Shown piece by piece: positions 55,694 to 64,000 of a stretch of DNA of 64,000 nucleotides (position 1 is its first letter; every line of letters starts with the position of its first letter). The DNA lies in contig NC_090708.1 in the NCBI RefSeq assembly GCF_040954835.1, positions 28,532,001 to 28,596,000 on the forward strand, read 5' to 3'. The stretch is from Lepisosteus oculatus. Taxonomy: Eukaryota > Chordata > Actinopteri > Semionotiformes > Lepisosteidae. The notes beneath the pieces were generated by a model. That model worked only from the letters and a program-made list of their open reading frames with translations. It ran no database searches and was not told the origin of the DNA. Position numbers and translations under genes: made by a program.

Positions 55694-56168
55694 GTAACGG
55701 GAGCCGGTCCCAGCTCCCATGAAGCATAGTTCAGGACCCTATGCAGATAGTATAATTCGGAAGTAAGTGGAAAAGGATGACGGGGAGGAGACGGCGAGAA
55801 TCAGGAGGGGTTGACAGACAGGGGGGCGTGACGATGGTGAACTGCTGCTTGGGGGTGTAGCCAAGGCAAACAAGTCCAAGGAGACTAGGGGGAAATCCAG
55901 GGCGAAATCCAAAAGTCCAAAACCAGGTGATCCAACCAAGATTTGACAAAACAGATTTAAAAACCAGAATGGGGTCTGGTACAGGGACAGGGAATAAAAA
56001 CGGGATGAGGAGGCCAGGCGCTCTGAGCCCCATACTCAGATGGTCAGGACGCCAAACTGAAGCATCGGGTCTCTTCTGGACCTGCTGGTAGGCGGGCTGC
56101 CGGGCGTTCATCTCCCAATCCTGAGCCCAGAATACCGAGAGCACCAGGTGGGTTTACGATCCTGACAA
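55694..56168 (+). repeat. unclassified interspersed repeat (fullest copy)
   Basis: It starts 'GTAACGGGAGCCGGTCCCAG', contains 'GACCCTATGCAGATAGTA' and 'AGCCAAGGCAAACAAGTCC', and ends 'CGATCCTGACAATTAACC'. Related pieces are at 16530 and 39529. It could be an LTR or part of a LINE 5' region. No coding recognised. Confidence 0.4.
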
Positions 56169-56807
56169 TTAACCTGGGTTTCAGACTGAAATCCGCTTGC
56201 TTTGGGTGTTCATCTTATTGAAAATGAAAATAATAACAATGCAATGCAGTTCACTTAAGATTATAAGTACAAATACAGATGCAGCCATTCAAAGTGCGCA
56301 GCACAGACACGTACCGGAGGTAATTGGCTACGACCTCGTGCATCATGACGTGCGTTGACACAAAATACCGCGGTACGTGATTGGTTGACCGACAGGGGCA
56401 CTCATGGTGTGTTGGTCGGTCGTAGAAAGATTTAAATGTCTTTACTGTGCCTGTTTTAGTATTGAATATTTATATGGAATTTTACCACTGAAGGGAAATC
56501 TTAGTAGCTGAGCATAAAAAGAATAGGAGCATTCTTATGGCTGGTCTCGGTACTTTAAAGAAAAAATACACACCAGTATTCCAGTTCTCCCTAAACATTT
56601 TAAGCATCAAAGTCTTTAACTAACGTGATACCGGAGTCAACAAGCATACTTTTAGAATTTGATTAAAAGGGAATATAATATGGAATCGCGTATCTAAAGA
56701 AATTAATAACTATATAATTATATTCATGTACCGCAACACAAAAATTGTACATGCTGTACGATGTCTGTTGATAATGTTTTGTAGGGCTTTTTCAACACTC
56801 CTCATGT

Positions 56808-56897
56808 GATCTCACCGGTGGCACTGTGGATTAGGTTCCTGACTCCCACGTCACACGCTGGGTGTTTGAATCCTGCTGGAGCCATGACTTTTTTTTT
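56808..56897 (+). other. tRNA-like Pol III unit, left arm of palindromic element copy 3
   Basis: Box-A-like 'GGTGGCACTGTGGATTAGG' (56818-56836), box-B-like GGTGTTTGAATCC (56861-56873) and a nine-T terminator after 'GCCATGAC' (56888-56896). Box spacing of 42 bases is within tRNA range. Its inverse partner is at 63283-63358. Confidence 0.5.
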
Positions 56898-57053
56898 AAC
56901 AAACATTTCTTTGAAAAAATAAAACGTTTCCCTGGCTCAAAGATTAAATAAAACTTCACTCGCACCAAACAAATTTATATTTCTAAATATCTCAACATGA
57001 TCGAATTCAAGTCATTTTAATAACAATGAATAGTCACCTATGCGTTACAATAT

Positions 57054-57409
57054 TGTAACGCCCTCGCCTGGTGGTGAGGAGGAAGCGCCCCTAGGCGCTC
57101 GTAGTACCGCTGGGCATGCTGGGAGTGGTAGCCGGGGAGAGTCTGAGGGTCAGCACGATGACCAGCGGCTGACCCTACCTGTGTAAATAATGTCCTAGTA
57201 ATTCTAGTACCCTGTGTAGTCCTGTAAAAGTATAGTGTGTTGTTAGGTAATTACCACCCTAAATACAGTATGTGTACGTGTTCCGTCAGTCTCCTCATGT
57301 GTGTGTAGGTCCTGTGTTTGGTTTTGGTGTGGATGTTAAATAAAGTCAGTGCTTGGTTAATTGCGTCTCAACTGTTCTTTAGTTCTGAAAAGAACCTGCA
57401 AATGCTACA
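57054..57409 (+). repeat. Gypsy 5' LTR
   Basis: TGTAACGCCCTCG...GCTACA, 356 bases, direct repeat of 61730-62080. TGTAAAAG occurs where the 3' LTR has TATAAAAG. AAATAAAG near 57340 is a polyadenylation candidate. Confidence 0.9.
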
Positions 57410-57410
57410 T

Positions 57411-57426
57411 TGGTGTCAGAAGTGGG
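57411..57426 (+). promoter_or_regulatory. Gypsy primer-binding site (tRNA-Leu type)
   Basis: TGGTGTCAGAAGTGGG one base after the LTR. It is complementary to the 3' end of a leucine tRNA (CCCACTYCTGACACCA form, from memory). Confidence 0.7.
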
Positions 57427-57430
57427 CAGA

Positions 57431-58759
57431 ATGAACAACTCGTGGCAGACCCTACCCGATTCTGTTAAGCGCCGGCTGACGCTGAAAGGCGCAGAACCCA
57501 TCGGTGGCACACATAGGGAGCCTGAGCAACTCCTGGATGCGACAGGTGGCCACAGCCCTTACCAGGGCTACCCAGTAGTGGTCCCGCGAGTAGAATTGGG
57601 GCGGCTGCCCCGGAGAGAGGATGCCCTCCCTGCCGGAGCCGATCAGCGATTCCCACACCCATCGGCGCGGGTGCGACCAGGTCACTACGATGGTGAAGCG
57701 CCTTGGGAGACCTATGAGGCGCAGTTCCAGCTCGCGGCCCGGACGAATGGCTGGAGCCAGGCGGAGATGGCTGGCCACCTGGCGGCGGCGCTAGAAGGAG
57801 TGGCCTGCCAGGTGCTCCTGGACGTCCCGGAGGAGGACAGAGGCGACTACACGGCGCTGGCAGCAGCCCTCCAGCTGCGCTTCGGTGTAGAGGAGGCACC
57901 GGACTTGATGCGGGAGAGGCTAGCCCTGCGGCGGCGCCGACCAGGAGAGCGACTGGGCCCGGTCGCCGCGGATGTCATGTTCATCGCCCGGGAGGCGCAG
58001 CGGGAGATGGCTCTCCAGGCCTTTCTCAAGGCCCTCTCACCCGAGGAGCTGCGGCGCCACGTGCAGCTGGCCGCGCCAACATCGCTGGAGCAGGCCTTGG
58101 CCCTTGCTACACGGGCTGAGGCAGTGTTCGGGGTGACTGGAAGCGCCAGCAGATGCAGTGCGCCCTGCCGGCTGACCGAGGCGGCGACGGAGGAATCCAG
58201 CGAGGGGGAAGAGGAGCCAGCCCGTGCAGCGCCCGCCGCGGAAGAGAGGACACCGAGCCCGGTTCTGCCGGGCACCCGAACCTCGCACTCCCCGATCGGC
58301 ATCGGGAAACGGGAACGGGGCGGCTCAGCGCGGGGAAGGCCGCCCTTGAACACCTCAACCCCTGCTCCGGAGAGCGCTGTAAAAACCTGCGCCCCTCACG
58401 CCACCGTGGGGCGAGTTGGCTGTAGCCAGGGCCTGTACCTCCACTGCCGAATCGAGGACCAACCCTGCCTAGCCCTACTCGACACTGGTTCATCGGTAAC
58501 CCTACTCCGGCCGGGCGTCCACCCCGACACCGAGGGCACCAACCCCCCAGGATGGGAGGCCTCCTGCCTGCAGCTGAGGACCGTGACGGGTCAGTTCGCT
58601 GCAGTCCGGGGGAAACGGGTGCTTGCCTTCCGTCTGGGTGCAGCGACGGTGCGCCACCCCTGCTACCTTGCACCCATCCAGATGGATTGCATTCTGGGGC
58701 TGGACCTACTGCAGCGAGTGGGGGCCAGTTTGGACTTGGACCGGCAGGAGTTGGTGTAG
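57431..58759 (+). CDS. Gypsy gag-protease
   Basis: 442 codons from ATG 57431, ten bases after the PBS (upstream in-frame TTG/GTG are LTR edge and PBS). The first about 230 residues contain the capsid-like region ('WETYEAQFQLAARTNGW', 'LAAALEGVACQVLLDVPEED', 'RERLALRRRRPGERLG'). No CCHC knuckle is visible. The C-terminal part is an aspartic protease with D-T-G-S-S (GAC 58481-58483) and 'MDCILGLDLL'. The frame ends at TAG 58757-58759, and the RT continues in the same frame beyond it. The related fragment at 47.4 kb has TGG at this codon, so the stop may be a recent mutation. Confidence 0.85.
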   Translation: MNNSWQTLPDSVKRRLTLKGAEPIGGTHREPEQLLDATGGHSPYQGYPVVVPRVELGRLPRREDALPAGADQRFPHPSARVRPGHYDGEAPWETYEAQFQLAARTNGWSQAEMAGHLAAALEGVACQVLLDVPEEDRGDYTALAAALQLRFGVEEAPDLMRERLALRRRRPGERLGPVAADVMFIAREAQREMALQAFLKALSPEELRRHVQLAAPTSLEQALALATRAEAVFGVTGSASRCSAPCRLTEAATEESSEGEEEPARAAPAAEERTPSPVLPGTRTSHSPIGIGKRERGGSARGRPPLNTSTPAPESAVKTCAPHATVGRVGCSQGLYLHCRIEDQPCLALLDTGSSVTLLRPGVHPDTEGTNPPGWEASCLQLRTVTGQFAAVRGKRVLAFRLGAATVRHPCYLAPIQMDCILGLDLLQRVGASLDLDRQELV

Positions 58760-58841
58760 CAGGGGGAGCGACTGCACCTGGTGGAGGGCAGGTCCGGCGA
58801 AGGCCGAGGGACGTGGGCTTGCCGGAGCCGGGGGAACAAGA

Positions 58842-58875
<34 letters not shown>

Positions 58876-59834
58876 TCAGTCGCCGGGGCAGACCAGGCCT
58901 GTGAGCCGGGGAGCGAGCGTGCCGGATCCTGCCCCTGAGTCGGCCGGGGGGCCAGACAAGGCGGCGGCGGGGGCCGAGCGTTGCGTGGAAGCGAGGCGTG
59001 CCGTTGAGGACCTTTTCCAGCGGAGCTGCGAGGGCCTCGATCAGGACCAGCGGCAGCGGCTCCAGGAGCTACTCGCCCAGAACGAAGACCTCTTTGCGGC
59101 GAGAGATGAGGACTGCACCCGCACTGCCCTGGTCCAACACGAGATCAACACCGGCGACGCTCGGCCCATCTGCATCCCACCGGGACGCATGGTTCACGCC
59201 AAGCGGACCGCCGCTGAGGAAATGATCCGGGAGATGGCCGCAGCGGGGGTGATTGAGCCCTCCGCGAGCCTGTGGTCGGCGCCAGCCGTACTGGTAAAAA
59301 AAAAAGACGGCTCGTGGAGGTTCTGCGTCAACTACCGCAAGCTGAACGAGGTCACCCGGAAAGATTCCTACCCCCTGCCGAGGATAGATGACGCCCTGGA
59401 CTACATCACCGGGTTGACCTGGTTCAGCTCCCTGGACCTCCGCTGCGGCTACTGGCAGGTACCGCTTGCTCCCGATGCTCGCCCGAAGACGGCCTTTTCC
59501 ATCGGCCAGGGCCTCTGGCAGTTTACTGTCATGCCTTTTGGCCTGTGCAATGCCCCGGCGACGTTCGAGAGGCTGATGGAGAGGGTGTTGGCATCGGTCC
59601 CGCAGAACCAGTGTGTGTTGTATCTGGACGATCTGCTGGTTCATGCACGGAGTTTCGACCAGGCCTTGACGAACCTCCAGGCAGTGCTGGCCTGCATCCG
59701 CCGTGCTGGCCTGAGGCTCAACCCCCGCAAGTGCGAGCTCCTGCGGCGGGAGGGGACCTTCCTGGGACATGTTGTTGGACCACGAGGGGTGGCTACGGAC
59801 CCAGGTAAGGTCGCCGCAGTGAGGGGGAGCGCGT
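58760..59834 (+). pseudogene. Gypsy reverse transcriptase (frame continues from gag-pro after TAG)
   Basis: After a low-complexity linker with a (GCG)n run (58842-58875), the frame carries 'EDLFQRSCEGLDQ..LQELLAQNEDLFA', 'INTGDARPICIPPGR', 'VKKKDGSWRFCVNYRKLNE' (fingers), 'FSSLDLRCGYWQV' (first catalytic D), 'FGLCNAPATFERLM' and Y-L-D-D (59621-59632). It ends in 'FLGHVVGPRGVATDPGKVAA' followed by TAG at 59834. The thumb/connection and first half of RNase H expected next are missing, so the enzyme is incomplete. The translated part is otherwise well preserved. Confidence 0.85.
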
Positions 59835-59835
59835 A

Positions 59836-60513
59836 GTGGCCTACTATAGTCGGGCTTTGACTAGGCCTGAGCGGAACTACTGCGTGACCCGTCGCGAGCT
59901 GCTGGCGGTGATGGCGGTGGTCCACCACTTCAGGCCGTACCTGTTCGGGACCCGGTTCCGGTTGAGGACCGACCATGCGCCCCTCACCTGGCTGCTCCAC
60001 TTTAAGGAGCCAGAGGGGCAGATGGCGCGATGGATAGAGATCCTGCAGGAGTACGACTTCACTGTCGTGCACCGTGCGGGGTCTCGCCATCGCAATGCCG
60101 ACGCTCTCTCGCGGCGCCCCTGCGAGGCCGCGGACTGCCATCACTGCGCCCGGCGGGAGCAGCTTGAGGAGGCTGTCCGCACCGTGGCGGGGGTGAGCAC
60201 CGCGGCCACGGCCCGGTTGGGGCCGCTGGGGGTGGGCCTGCCAGACCTGGCGCAGCGTCAGGCAGCTGATCCTGACGTGGGGCCGGTGCTCCGCTGGAGG
60301 GCAGCAGGAGTGCGGCCTACGCGAGAGGAGCTCGCCCCGCACCCGAAGTCCGTCAAGGCCCTCTGCGCCCTGTGGGAGGCCTTGGAGGTAAAGGACGGGG
60401 TGCTGCACCGGGGGTGGCGGGTACCCTCCAGTGGCGAGGTACGGTGGCAGCTGGTGGTGCCTCGGTCGCTCCGCGGGGCGGTGCTCCGAGCGGTGCAGTG
60501 CTCCGAGTGGTGC
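59836..60513 (+). pseudogene. Gypsy RNase H C-terminal half and connection
   Basis: It opens at 'AYYSRALTRPERNYCVTRRE', the middle of RNase H, and continues 'LRTDHAPLTWLLHFKEPEGQ', 'FTVVHRAGSRHRNADALSRR', then a spacer toward integrase. The start is the right side of the deletion that joined 'VAAVRG' to 'VVAYYS'; several hundred bases with the first RNase H catalytic residues are gone. The useful frame ends at a 17-base tandem duplication (60481-60514). Confidence 0.85.
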
Positions 60514-60514
60514 A
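60481..60514 (+). repeat. 17-base tandem duplication causing a frameshift
   Basis: GTGCTCCGAGCGGTGCA (60481-60497) is followed by GTGCTCCGAGTGGTGCA (60498-60514), one mismatch. A 17-base addition shifts the frame precisely where the RNase H frame gives way to the integrase frame. Confidence 0.9.
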
Positions 60515-61862
60515 TGGCCAGCCAGGTGTGGGGCACTTCGGCGGTAAAAAAACCCTGCAGCGTCTCCGAGGCCATTTTTATTGGGGTCTTTGCCACCGGG
60601 ACGTGCAGCGGTACTGCTGAACGTGTGCGGTGTGCGTGGCACAGAAGGGTCCCCCCGAGCGCTCTCGGGCCCCCCTCCAACAACATCAGGTGGGGGCTCC
60701 TATGGAGCGGGTGGGAGTGGACGTTTTGGGCCCGTTTCCACGCACCGAGGCCGGGAACCGCTACGTCTTGGTGGCCATGGATTACTTTACCCTCCCGGAC
60801 CAGAGTGCCCCCACGGTGGCCGATGCACTGCTGGAGGGGATGTTTGCCAGGCTGGGGGTGCCGGAGGAGTTACACAGTGACCAGGGTCGTAACTTCGAGT
60901 CCCAGGTCTTCGCCAGAGTGTGCTAGCGCCTGGGGATTACTAAGACGCGGACCACACCGCTGCATCCCCAGAGCGACGGGTTGGTAGAGCGGTTTAATCG
61001 GACGCTCGCCACCCAGCTGGCCACCCTGGTGTCCCGGCACAAACGGGATTGGGACCGCCACCTCCCCCTTGCGCTCTGGGCGTACAGGACCGCAGTCCAG
61101 GAATCCACCGGGTGCACCCCGGCCCCGCTCATGCTGGGCCGGGAAATGCGAACACCAGTGGACCTGGTCTTCGGCCCGCCGCCCGGAGATGGGTCGGCAC
61201 CACCGGCTGGACCGGACTACGAGTGGGACCTGCGGCAGCGGATGCAGCGGGTGCACAGCTTTGCACGGACCCACCTGACACAGGCGGGGGTCAGGCAGAA
61301 GCGGTACTACACCCTGCGCTGTAGGGGGCCTGCTTTCCAGCCCGGGGACTCGGTTTGGGTGTACAACCCGCGCCGCCGCAAAGGCCTCAGCCCTAAGCTG
61401 GCGCCGTTGTGGGAGGGGCCCGCTGAGGTACTCGGGGTGGTGGGCGAGGTCTGCTACCATGTCCGGTTGCGAACATGGGGGAGAGTGGTGGTCCTGCACC
61501 GAGACCGCCTGGCCCCCTACCGGGCCCGGGAGGAGGAGCCGTGTGGGGAGGCTCAAGAGGAGCAGCCGGGGCCGGAGCCGGCCGATAGTGGGGCGTCCGT
61601 GGATCGCCAGCCATCACCGCGGCGCAGCGGCCGCTCACGCAGGGTTCCGCAGCAGTTGGCCGAATACGAGTACAGCCTGAGGGGGGTGTTCGTCGTCGGC
61701 GAGACACCAGACTGTTCAGGTGGGGGCAGTGTAACGCCCTCGCCCGGTGGTGAGGAGGAAGCGCCCCTAGGCGCTCGTAGTACCGCTGGGCATGCTGGGA
61801 GTGGTAGCCGGGGAGAGTCTGAGGGTCAGCACGATGACCAGCGGCTGACCCTACCTGTGTAA
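60504..61862 (+). pseudogene. Gypsy integrase with long C-terminal extension, two in-frame stops
   Basis: One frame holds 'HGQPGVGHFGGKKTLQRLRG' and C-C of the HHCC zinc domain, TGA at 60618-60620 inside the second Cys pair, then the core 'GVDVLGPFPRTEAGN' (first D), 'MDYFT', 'HSDQGRNFES' (second D), TAG at 60924-60926, then 'HPQSDGLVERFNRTLATQL' (E). About eight codons normally found after MDYFT are missing. The C-terminal part ('GDSVWVYNPRRRKGLSPKL', 'VLHRDRLAPYR') is a Gypsy C-terminal module. The frame runs 44 codons into the 3' LTR to TAA 61860-61862. Inactive as it stands. Confidence 0.85.
61719..61729 (+). promoter_or_regulatory. Gypsy polypurine tract
   Basis: AGGTGGGGGCA immediately before the 3' LTR start TGTAACG at 61730 (the LTR T follows the G at 61729). 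Confidence 0.6.
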
Positions 61863-62080
61863 ATAATGTCCTAGTAATTCTAGTACCCTGTGTAGTCCTA
61901 TAAAAGTTTAGTGTGTTGTTAGGTAATTACCACCCTAAATATGTGTACATGTTCCGTCAGTCTCCTCATGTGTGTGTAGATCCTGTATTTGGTTTTGGTG
62001 TGGTTGTTAAATAAAGTCAGTTCTAGGTTAATCGCGTCTCCACTGTTCTTTAGTTCTGAAAATAACCTGCAAACGCTACA
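61730..62080 (+). repeat. Gypsy 3' LTR
   Basis: 351 bases, direct repeat of the 5' LTR, with TATAAAAG at 61899-61906. Its first 133 bases are also the coding end of the integrase frame. Confidence 0.9.
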
Positions 62081-62400
62081 ATATAAACATTTATATTGAT
62101 TTAAAACGCGTTTTGATTTAAATCGCAAACGTGTGTTTAAATATATGTGTTTTTTGATTCACAATCAGACAAATGCAACATAAAATGATATCTTTGTCTT
62201 CCAAGTATCTTAATAAACTTTCAGCATAGCTTTCTCCCCGTTTAGATTTATTTTTCTTGGGATCTTGGGATCAAACATGGAAAGATTAGATTGTAATCGT
62301 TTTTATTTTTTAAAATACATTTTAGAAAAGTGCAATCTATACTAAAAAGCTGTACACCACCTGCTATAAAGATACATATTGTAATGTGAGCTCGGTGACT

Positions 62401-62818
62401 TTGAGACCACTTGTTATCCCAAGTTGTTTGAATCGCCACAATTCAAATAAAGAAAGAAGAGCTGACTGACAAGATTTAAGATGTGGCTGTCAATGTTGGA
62501 TTAAAAAAAACACGTTGCCCGACGTTAGTTGCATTGCTTGAAAAATAATTTTATTTCGAGAGACTGGATAAGTAATTCAAGTGTTTTTTAACTTCCTGAA
62601 AAACAAGTAATAATTTAACAATATGTGCAAACGTTTTATGATATGTCGCTGTTGTGAATGTCTGTGGAGTGTATGTTATTTGCCTGTCTGTCCTGGCTGT
62701 GCTCTCTCTCTCAATTCAATTCAATTCAAGGTGCTTTAACTTGCTTTAACTCCGCAAGTCTGAGTTCTGAGTTCTGAAGTCTGAGTTCTTGTGTCCGTCC
62801 TATCCGAACCCGAAAGTA
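62401..62818. other. spacer between arms of palindromic element copy 3
   Basis: Non-palindromic centre. It holds CTCTCTCTC and the 'TCAATTCAATTCAATTCAAG' motif, then 'GAGTTCTGAGTTCTGAAGTC' short tandem words. No open frame of note. Confidence 0.5.
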
Positions 62819-63282
62819 TTACAATATGTATCTTTATACCAGGTGGTGTACAGCTTTTTAGTATAGATTGCACTTTTCTAAAATGTATTTTAAAAAATAA
62901 AAACGATTACAATCTAATCTTTCCACGTTTGATCCCAAGATCCCAAGAAAAATAAATCTAAACGGGGAGAAAGCTATGCTGAAAGTTTATTAAGATACTT
63001 AGAAGACAAAGATATCATTTTATGTTGCATTTGTCTGATTGTGAATCAAAAAACACAAATATTTAAACACACGTTTGCGATTTAAATCAAAATGTGTTTT
63101 AAATCAATATAAATGTTTATATTGTAACGCATAGGTGACTATTCATTGTTATTAAAATGACTTGAATTCGATCATGTTGAGATATTTAGAAATATAAATT
63201 TGTTTGGTGCGAGTGAAGTTTTTTTAGTCTTTGAGCCAGGGAAACGTTTTATTTTTTCAAAGAAATGTTTGTTAAAAAAAAA

Positions 63283-63358
63283 AGTCATGGCTCCAGCGGG
63301 ATTCAAACACCCAGCATGTGACATGGGAGTCAGGAACCTAACCCACAGTGCCACCGGT
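63283..63358 (-). other. tRNA-like Pol III unit, right arm of palindromic element copy 3
   Basis: The inverse of 56808-56897. On the minus strand box A 'GGTGGCACTGTGGGTTAGG', box B GGTGTTTGAATCCC and a T-run (complement of A-run 63274-63283). Its box B is closer to consensus than that of the left arm. Confidence 0.5.
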
Positions 63359-64000
63359 GAGATCACATGAGGAGTGTTGAAAAAGCCCTACAAAACATTA
63401 ACAACAGACATCATACAGCATGTACAATTCTTGTGTTGCGGTACATGAATATAATTATATCGTTATTAATTTCTTTAGATACGCGATTCCATATTATATT
63501 CCCTTTTAATCAAATTCTAAAAGTATGCTTGTTGACTCCGGTATCACGTTAGTTAAAGACTTCGATGCTTAAAATGTTTAGGGAGAACTGGAATACTGGT
63601 GTGTATTTTTTCTTTAAAGTACAGAGACCAGCCATATATTGTATGTTTATGTTCCAAAATTAATATTGTTTATGGCCTTCACACGCTTTACAAGAATGCT
63701 CCTATTCTTTTTATGCTCAGCTAATAAGATTTCCCTTCAGTGGTTAAATTCCATATAAATATTCAATACTTAAATGGGCACAGTAAAGGCATTTAAATAT
63801 AAAAATACATACTGTATACAGTACAGTTTGCATACAGTAATATGTTTATGTTCCTAAATCAATCTCTTTTATGAGCATGTGAAAGGTATGGTAAATCGGA
63901 CATTCTCAAAAATTACTGTATTTTGCATGATTGGAAACAAATGCGTGATTGCGAAATGCTGTGGTGTTACTTTTACAAAGACGGTCAATGAAAAAAAGAA

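Larger units (their letters stand above)
57054..62080 (+). mobile_element. Ty3/Gypsy LTR retrotransposon, nearly full length, defective
   Basis: 5' LTR (57054-57409), tRNA-Leu-type PBS, gag-pro, RT, RNase H, integrase with C-terminal extension, polypurine tract and 3' LTR (61730-62080). The target duplication ATAT is at 57050-57053 and 62081-62084. The two LTRs differ by roughly fifteen substitutions and a 5-base indel by eye, about 4 percent, so it is not very recent. Order protease-RT-RNase H-integrase identifies Ty3/Gypsy. It is much more GC-rich than its surroundings. At least five lesions disable it. Confidence 0.92.
56275..64000. mobile_element. palindromic DNA element, copy 3 (with Gypsy inserted; right end beyond or rearranged)
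   Basis: The left arm begins ACAGATGCAGCCATTCAAA at 56275 and runs to 57053, then resumes at 62081 after the Gypsy element and ends near 62400. The right arm is its reverse complement from about 62819 to about 63797. Shared words include 'AAAACGATTACAATCTAATC', 'ATCCCAAGAAAAATAAATCT' and 'GCAACATAAAATGATATC' in inverse order. The spacer 62400-62819 contains the 'TCAATTCAATTCAAGGTGCT' motif also seen in copy 1 near 3012. After 63797 the arm departs from the left arm, so its outer 180 bases are rearranged. Confidence 0.75.

Noticed and set aside
59069-60642. Long antisense open frames opposite the Gypsy pol
   Set aside because: These are GC-rich shadows of the real pol frames (233 and 333 codons) with no domain of their own.

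Overview
This is a eukaryotic, almost certainly ray-finned fish, nuclear window. It contains no operons, Shine-Dalgarno sites or dense coding. Host genes are single-coding-exon odorant receptors (ORs) with a spliced, non-coding first exon. The rest is typical fish interspersed repeats: Rex1-like and RTE/Rex3-like LINEs, a 5S rRNA-derived SINE, a tRNA-derived SINE, Tc1/mariner and hAT remnants, Ty3/Gypsy elements and endogenous retroviruses. The exact species cannot be named from sequence alone.

Host genes. Five members of one fish OR subfamily (7TM, delta/class-I-like in appearance) are present. Two are intact (11402-12364 and 36586-37548, both + strand, 320 aa). One is split by a young provirus and frameshifted (50678-54151). 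Two are short fragments (39015-39226 on +, 41921-42493 on -). The three longer genes share upstream architecture: a TATA-like AATAAAAA box, a short non-coding exon ending in AAG|GTAAGA, an intron of 0.5-1.4 kb, and a TTTTACAG or TTTCACAG acceptor 40-50 bases before the ATG. Two of them also carry a palindromic GGTAATTAC homeodomain-type site upstream.

Layout. 0-10 kb: a LINE fragment, a 3.65-kb palindromic DNA element (2108-5754), two LINE fragments, half of a second palindromic element (8238-9518) and a 5S-SINE. 10.5-12.4 kb: OR gene 1. 12.4-20.3 kb: mostly non-coding, with LINE, LTR and SINE scraps. 20.4-29.0 kb: a decayed endogenous retrovirus (LTR, leader, gag, pro, pol, env, truncated LTR) with a 1.5-kb solo LTR of another retroviral family inserted in gag. 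29-35 kb: repeats, including another solo LTR. 35.9-37.5 kb: OR gene 2. 38-49 kb: OR fragments, LTR copies, an RTE endonuclease fragment and a Gypsy remnant. 49-54 kb: the OR pseudogene with a hAT element in its intron and a provirus in its coding exon. 55-64 kb: a third palindromic element whose left arm holds a Ty3/Gypsy element (57054-62080).

Most unusual structures. (1) The 1.5-kb LTR family has a ladder of repeated 'TACA + ATTTGGCGTCC' modules at its 3' edge. Each resembles an LTR-end/primer-binding-site junction (tRNA-Asn type), as if the LTR had grown by repeatedly swallowing its own primer-binding site. (2) The palindromic DNA elements (TIR ACAGATGCAGCCATTCAAA) carry a tRNA-like, box A/box B/oligo-T unit inside their arms. 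(3) The untouched arm of the third palindrome preserves the empty target site of the Gypsy insertion in the opposite arm. All reading was by eye, so repeat boundaries are approximate unless target-site duplications are given.
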